This document shows, in pieces, positions 60,928 to 64,000 of a DNA stretch of 64,000 bases. The stretch comes from Ga0077530 sp046293075 (GTDB lineage: Bacteria; Pseudomonadota; Alphaproteobacteria; Rhizobiales; Hyphomicrobiaceae), in assembly GCA_046293075.1 (NCBI GenBank), contig JBKBPL010000021.1, forward strand, positions 1 through 64,000, written 5' to 3'. The translations under genes were made by a program, and so were the position numbers. Every line of letters starts with the position of its first letter. Position 1 is the first letter of the stretch. The notes beneath the pieces were generated by a model that saw nothing but the letters and a program-made list of their open reading frames with translations, did no database searches and was not told the origin of the DNA.

Positions 60928-62415
60928 TCAGGCATCCTTCTGCTGGCGCGTCTCATCGCCTGCGGCACTGTCCGCCGCAGGGGCGGCCATCATCGGCAGC
61001 GCAAGGACGGCGCGCAAGCCCGGCCGGTTGTCCTCAAGCCGGAGCGTCCCATTGTGAAGCCGTGCCACGGCGGCGACGAGGCTGAGGCCGAGGCCGGTTC
61101 CGGGCTTCGTGCGGCTGGCTTCGAGGCGCACGAAACGGCGCACGGCGCGGTCCCGGTCCCCTTCGGCGATGCCAGGGCCGCGATCGCAGACTGCGACCTG
61201 CGCTTCTCCGTCCGCAAGCGCGAGCGAGACCGACACGGTGGACTGCGCGCCTGCAGGGGGCGTGGCCTCCGCCGGGGCTGCATACTTGATCGCGTTCTCG
61301 ATCAGGTTGGCGATCGCCTGCCCGAGAAGCTGACGATTGGCGCGGACATGCACGGGGGCAGACACCTCGTTGCGCCACGCGAGATCGAGGCCCGCTTCCT
61401 CGGCGGCAGGTGCGTAGAGCTCGACCAGATCCTCGACCATGGCACCGATCTCGACGGAGGCCATCGTGTCGTCAACGGCGCCGGCCTCAAGGCGCGCGAT
61501 CAGCAGAAGAGCATTGAAGGTCTTCATCAGCTCGTCGGCATCTTCGATCGCGTGCTCGAGGCCGGCGCGCCATGCCGGGGCGCCGCGCTGGTCCGCGAGT
61601 GCGGCCTCGGCACGATTGCGAAGGCGGTTGAGCGGTGTCTTGAGGTCGTGCGCGATGTTGTCGGAGACCTCCTTCATGCTGGCCATCAGCAGCTCGATAC
61701 GGTCGAGCATGGCGTTGAGGCTGGCGGCAAGGCGGTCGAGTTCGTCGTCGGTGCCCGTACGTGGCAAGCGCTCGGCGAGGTTGCCCCCCATGATCGAGCG
61801 GCTTGCGGCCGTCATGGCATCGACACGCTTGAGGATGTGGCGGCTCAGCGCAACGCCGGCGGCAAGCCCGACGAGGGCCAGGAACGCGATGCCTAGGCCG
61901 AGCGTACGGTTGGTTGCTCTGAGGTAGGCTCTTTGCGGCTCGATATCGCGCGCAACGATCAGCGTGAGGCCATTGGCGAGCGCGAACACGCGCGCCGCAG
62001 CGAGCCGCTCCGTTGTGCCATCGGACTGAGGGCGATAGCGGAACGTGCCGCCGCCGCGCGAAGCAGCCGGGAATACGGGAGGCTCGAGGAGATTGCCCAC
62101 GATCATGCGCTGGGTTGCGTCGGTCAGGCGGTAGAGATGCGTTTCGTCGGCCGCGATACCCGCCTCGATTGCGCGCGAGAGCCGTTCGAGGCCGCCCTGT
62201 AGATAGATGCGATGGAGCGCTGCGCCTTCGTGATCGAGCGCCTCGATCGTCGCACGGCTCATCGCATCATTCGTCGCGCGCGTGATGAAGGCGACCACCA
62301 GAATGGCGGTGGCGGCAAGGGCGAGCGTTGCGACCGCTGTCGCACGGAACGATACTGTGTGCCAGAAGCGCGACGGACGCGCAACCGAGGGCGGCAGTGG
62401 CGCGGCGCGGTCCAT
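60928..62415 (-). CDS. Sensor histidine kinase
   Basis: 495 residues. Two spans (about 24-45 and 170-190) enclose a periplasmic domain of about 125 residues; HAMP follows (LKRVDAMTAASRSIMGGNLA), then H256 in DNIAHDLKTPLNRLRN, N-box NLIENAIKYA, and DRGPGIAEGD and GTGLGLSLVAAVARL in the ATP lid. It begins four bases after the response regulator stop and so is one operon with it and with glnE. The signal is unknown; the degP-type gene upstream suggests envelope stress. Confidence 0.93.
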   Translation of the reverse strand: MDRAAPLPPSVARPSRFWHTVSFRATAVATLALAATAILVVAFITRATNDAMSRATIEALDHEGAALHRIYLQGGLERLSRAIEAGIAADETHLYRLTDATQRMIVGNLLEPPVFPAASRGGGTFRYRPQSDGTTERLAAARVFALANGLTLIVARDIEPQRAYLRATNRTLGLGIAFLALVGLAAGVALSRHILKRVDAMTAASRSIMGGNLAERLPRTGTDDELDRLAASLNAMLDRIELLMASMKEVSDNIAHDLKTPLNRLRNRAEAALADQRGAPAWRAGLEHAIEDADELMKTFNALLLIARLEAGAVDDTMASVEIGAMVEDLVELYAPAAEEAGLDLAWRNEVSAPVHVRANRQLLGQAIANLIENAIKYAAPAEATPPAGAQSTVSVSLALADGEAQVAVCDRGPGIAEGDRDRAVRRFVRLEASRTKPGTGLGLSLVAAVARLHNGTLRLEDNRPGLRAVLALPMMAAPAADSAAGDETRQQKDA

Positions 62416-62419
62416 CAGA

Positions 62420-63100
62420 CTATTCGCCGCTGTCGCGCATCATGTAGCCGGCCCCACGCACGGTGTGCAGGAGCGGGCGGTCGAAGTTGCGGTCGATCTT
62501 GCCGCGCAGGCGCGAGATGTGGACGTCGATGACGTTGGTTTGCGGGTCGAAGTGATAGTCCCACACGTTCTCAAGGAGCATCGTGCGCGTCACGACCTGC
62601 CCGGCATTGCGCATGAGATACTCAAGAAGCCGGAACTCACGGGGCTGCAGCACGATGGGCTCGCCGCCGCGCGTAACCTTGTGGGTCAGGCGGTCGAGGA
62701 CGAGATCGCCGACGACATAGCGGGTCGCCTGCTCCTCGGGCTGGCGCCGGCGGGCGAGCACCTCGACGCGGGCAATCAGCTCGGCGAGCGCGAAGGGTTT
62801 TGTGAGGTAGTCGTCGCCGCCCGCGCGCAGGCCTTTGACGCGGTCATCGACGTGGCTCATGGCGGAAAGGATCAGCACCGGCGTGCGGTCGCCTTCGGAG
62901 CGGAGCATCTGGATAAGGGTCAGGCCATCGAGGTGCGGCAGCATCCGGTCGACGATGAGCACGTCGTAGCCGCCGGCGCGTGCGAGCGCGAGGCCCACCT
63001 CGCCATCCTCCGCAATCTCCGCAACGTGGTTCGCCTCGCGCAGCCCACGCTGAACGAACTGGGCGGTTTCGCGATTGTCCTCGATGACGAGCACGCGCAT
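62420..63100 (-). CDS. Response regulator, OmpR family
   Basis: 226 residues. Receiver: ED at 7-8, phospho-acceptor D51 in VLIVDRMLPHLDG, K101 in DYLTKPF. C-terminal winged helix ending TNVIDVHISRLRGKI and HTVRGAGYMMRD. ATG 63100 starts the conserved domain; the open frame continues upstream without protein character. It is partner of the following kinase. The 119-bp gap to the degP-type gene contains a GC-rich inverted stretch around GTGCCGGGCGGGGGACCCGG, possibly a partial terminator. Confidence 0.93.
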   Translation of the reverse strand: MRVLVIEDNRETAQFVQRGLREANHVAEIAEDGEVGLALARAGGYDVLIVDRMLPHLDGLTLIQMLRSEGDRTPVLILSAMSHVDDRVKGLRAGGDDYLTKPFALAELIARVEVLARRRQPEEQATRYVVGDLVLDRLTHKVTRGGEPIVLQPREFRLLEYLMRNAGQVVTRTMLLENVWDYHFDPQTNVIDVHISRLRGKIDRNFDRPLLHTVRGAGYMMRDSGE

Positions 63101-63219
63101 GGGGCAGCGACCTCGGGATGCAGTGAAGCGTGCCGGGCGGGGGACCCGGCACGCTTGCTTCACGGCTCAACTTTGGTGGCGTGGGGGAGCGCCGTCAATG
63201 TCGGCCGTCGGCCAGCCTC

Positions 63220-64000
63220 TCAGCCGACCTTGAGCTGTACGGCAACGAAGCGGAGCACGTCACCGGATTTCACGCGGAGCAGGACGGCACGCCGCCCATC
63301 GCTCTTGGCCTTCTTGACGCCGGCTTCGACGTCGCTGGCGCTCGCAACCTTCTGGCCCTGGACCTCGAGGATCACGTCGCCGCTCTTGAGACCCTTGCCG
63401 GCGGCATCGGAGCCGGACTTGACGTCAGAGATGACGACGCCCTCTGCCGTCTCCCCGGGCCGTGCCGGCGCCGTCGTCAGGGAGAGTCCGAGCTGGTCGA
63501 GCTCGGTCACTGTTGGGGTCGGCGTCGCCTCACGCTCCGGTGCCGGCTGAGACTGCGCCGCGACATCGGGGTTGGCCGGGAAGGTGCCAAGCTTGACCGG
63601 GATCACCTCGCTCTTGCCAAAGCGCATCACCTCGATGCGGACGGTCGTGCCGGGCGCGAACTCAGCAATCTTGCGAGCGAGGTCGCGGCTGTCACGGATC
63701 TCGACGCCATTCACCGAGACGATCGCATCGCCGGCGCGGAGCTGGGAGGCTGAAGCCGGACCACCAGCCGTGATCTCGTTGATCAATGCGCCACGCGCCT
63801 GGCTGAGGCCAAGGCTCGCGGCCGTATCCTCGTTGATGTTCTCGATCTTCACGCCCAGCCAGCCGCGGCTGACCGTCCCCTTCGAGCGCAGCTGCGAGAC
63901 GACCTCCTCGGCTGTCTTGGCAGGGATCGCGAAGGCGATGCCGACATTGCCGCCCGAAGGGCTGTAGATCGCGGTGTTCACGCCGATCACCTCACCGTCG
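63220..64000 (-). CDS. degP: Do/DegP-type periplasmic serine protease, C-terminal part (5' cut by window)
   Basis: Open from the window edge to the stop at 63220 (about 259 residues visible). GEVIGVNTAIYSPSGGNVGI and FAIPAKTAEEVVSQL are the last strands of the trypsin-like domain, followed by PDZ1 (RGWLGVKIENINEDTAASLG; DAIVSVNGVEIRDSRDL) and, after a Pro/Thr-rich linker, PDZ2 (GVVISDVKSGSDAAGKGLKS; GDVILEVQGQKVASASDV). The catalytic Ser, His and Asp lie outside the window. DegP degrades or refolds misfolded envelope proteins; the two-component system just downstream is a usual partner. Confidence 0.93.
   Translation of the reverse strand, partial: DGEVIGVNTAIYSPSGGNVGIAFAIPAKTAEEVVSQLRSKGTVSRGWLGVKIENINEDTAASLGLSQARGALINEITAGGPASASQLRAGDAIVSVNGVEIRDSRDLARKIAEFAPGTTVRIEVMRFGKSEVIPVKLGTFPANPDVAAQSQPAPEREATPTPTVTELDQLGLSLTTAPARPGETAEGVVISDVKSGSDAAGKGLKSGDVILEVQGQKVASASDVEAGVKKAKSDGRRAVLLRVKSGDVLRFVAVQLKVG

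Noticed and set aside
59707..61896. 729-codon open frame on the plus strand opposite glnE and the histidine kinase
   Set aside because: Antisense to two intact genes with full catalytic motifs; its composition (Arg, Ala, Gly, Asp, His) is that of a GC-rich shadow frame and it has no family motif.
1..64000. CRISPR arrays, toxin-antitoxin pairs or phage genes
   Set aside because: No regularly spaced direct repeats and no recognisable cas, toxin-antitoxin or structural phage genes were seen on either strand.

Overview
The window is a GC-rich chromosomal segment of an alphaproteobacterium, most likely of the order Hyphomicrobiales (Rhizobiales). The inference rests on several lineage-typical items: a ChvG/ChvI two-component pair, a DUF3126 gene next to cysE, a BTLCP transglutaminase-like protein, tandem PilZ and DUF2189 proteins, and the gene order degP - response regulator - histidine kinase - glnE at the right end. 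No rRNA, phage structural gene, plasmid function or CRISPR array was seen; the only mobile DNA is a decayed IS1595-type end at the left edge.

Layout. 1-480: transposase tail plus a possible sugar-kinase remnant. 486-7020: RpiR-type regulator divergent from a complete branched-chain-amino-acid-type ABC importer (SBP, two permeases, two ATPases) with a sixth gene coding for an ABC-like ATPase that has no signature motif. 7021-7609: decayed coding remnants beside tRNA-Arg(CCU). 7677-12447: a DUF2189 membrane protein behind an FNR/FixK box, divergent from a catabolic operon (lone TPP domain, HpcH aldolase, 2-hydroxyacid dehydrogenase, MFS). 12448-15286: lpd-GST-DUF1028 on the minus strand. 15770-18582: chvI-chvG. 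18712-22697: MFS, agmatinase-like, SDR, aldo/keto reductase. 22778-28127: a cyclic-di-GMP-flavoured group (glycosyltransferase with an MshEN-like N-terminus, periplasmic binding protein, TPR protein, tandem PilZ protein, BTLCP). 28140-29836: cysE, DUF3126, gamma carbonic anhydrase. 30312-34340: PHA synthase with an FNR-type box upstream, GntR regulator, L,D-transpeptidase.

34648-48093 is a metabolic region: hydantoinase/oxoprolinase A and B, an SDR and a TPP enzyme on the minus strand, an epimerase-like protein, an IclR regulator, then a tight operon of a hexapeptide acetyltransferase and a Ugp-type ABC importer. 48744-52187 looks like an envelope-lipid modification operon (GT39, PAP2 phosphatase, dolichol-P-mannose-synthase-like GT2, LAB_N protein). 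52560-57899 holds a fused membrane/spermidine-synthase-like protein and an ECF sigma - anti-sigma - periplasmic metal-sensor set preceded by an EF-hand protein. 57994-64000 is core: glnE, a histidine kinase, its response regulator and the 3' part of a degP-type protease, cut by the window edge.

The points most worth following up are the signature-less ABC ATPase in the first importer operon, two palindromes matching the FNR/FixK consensus (in front of DUF2189 and phaC), a hairpin that would hide the ribosome binding site of the EF-hand gene, stem-loops directly after both ABC binding-protein genes, and the grouping of candidate cyclic-di-GMP-responsive proteins. All functions are read from sequence motifs and family knowledge; no database search was run.
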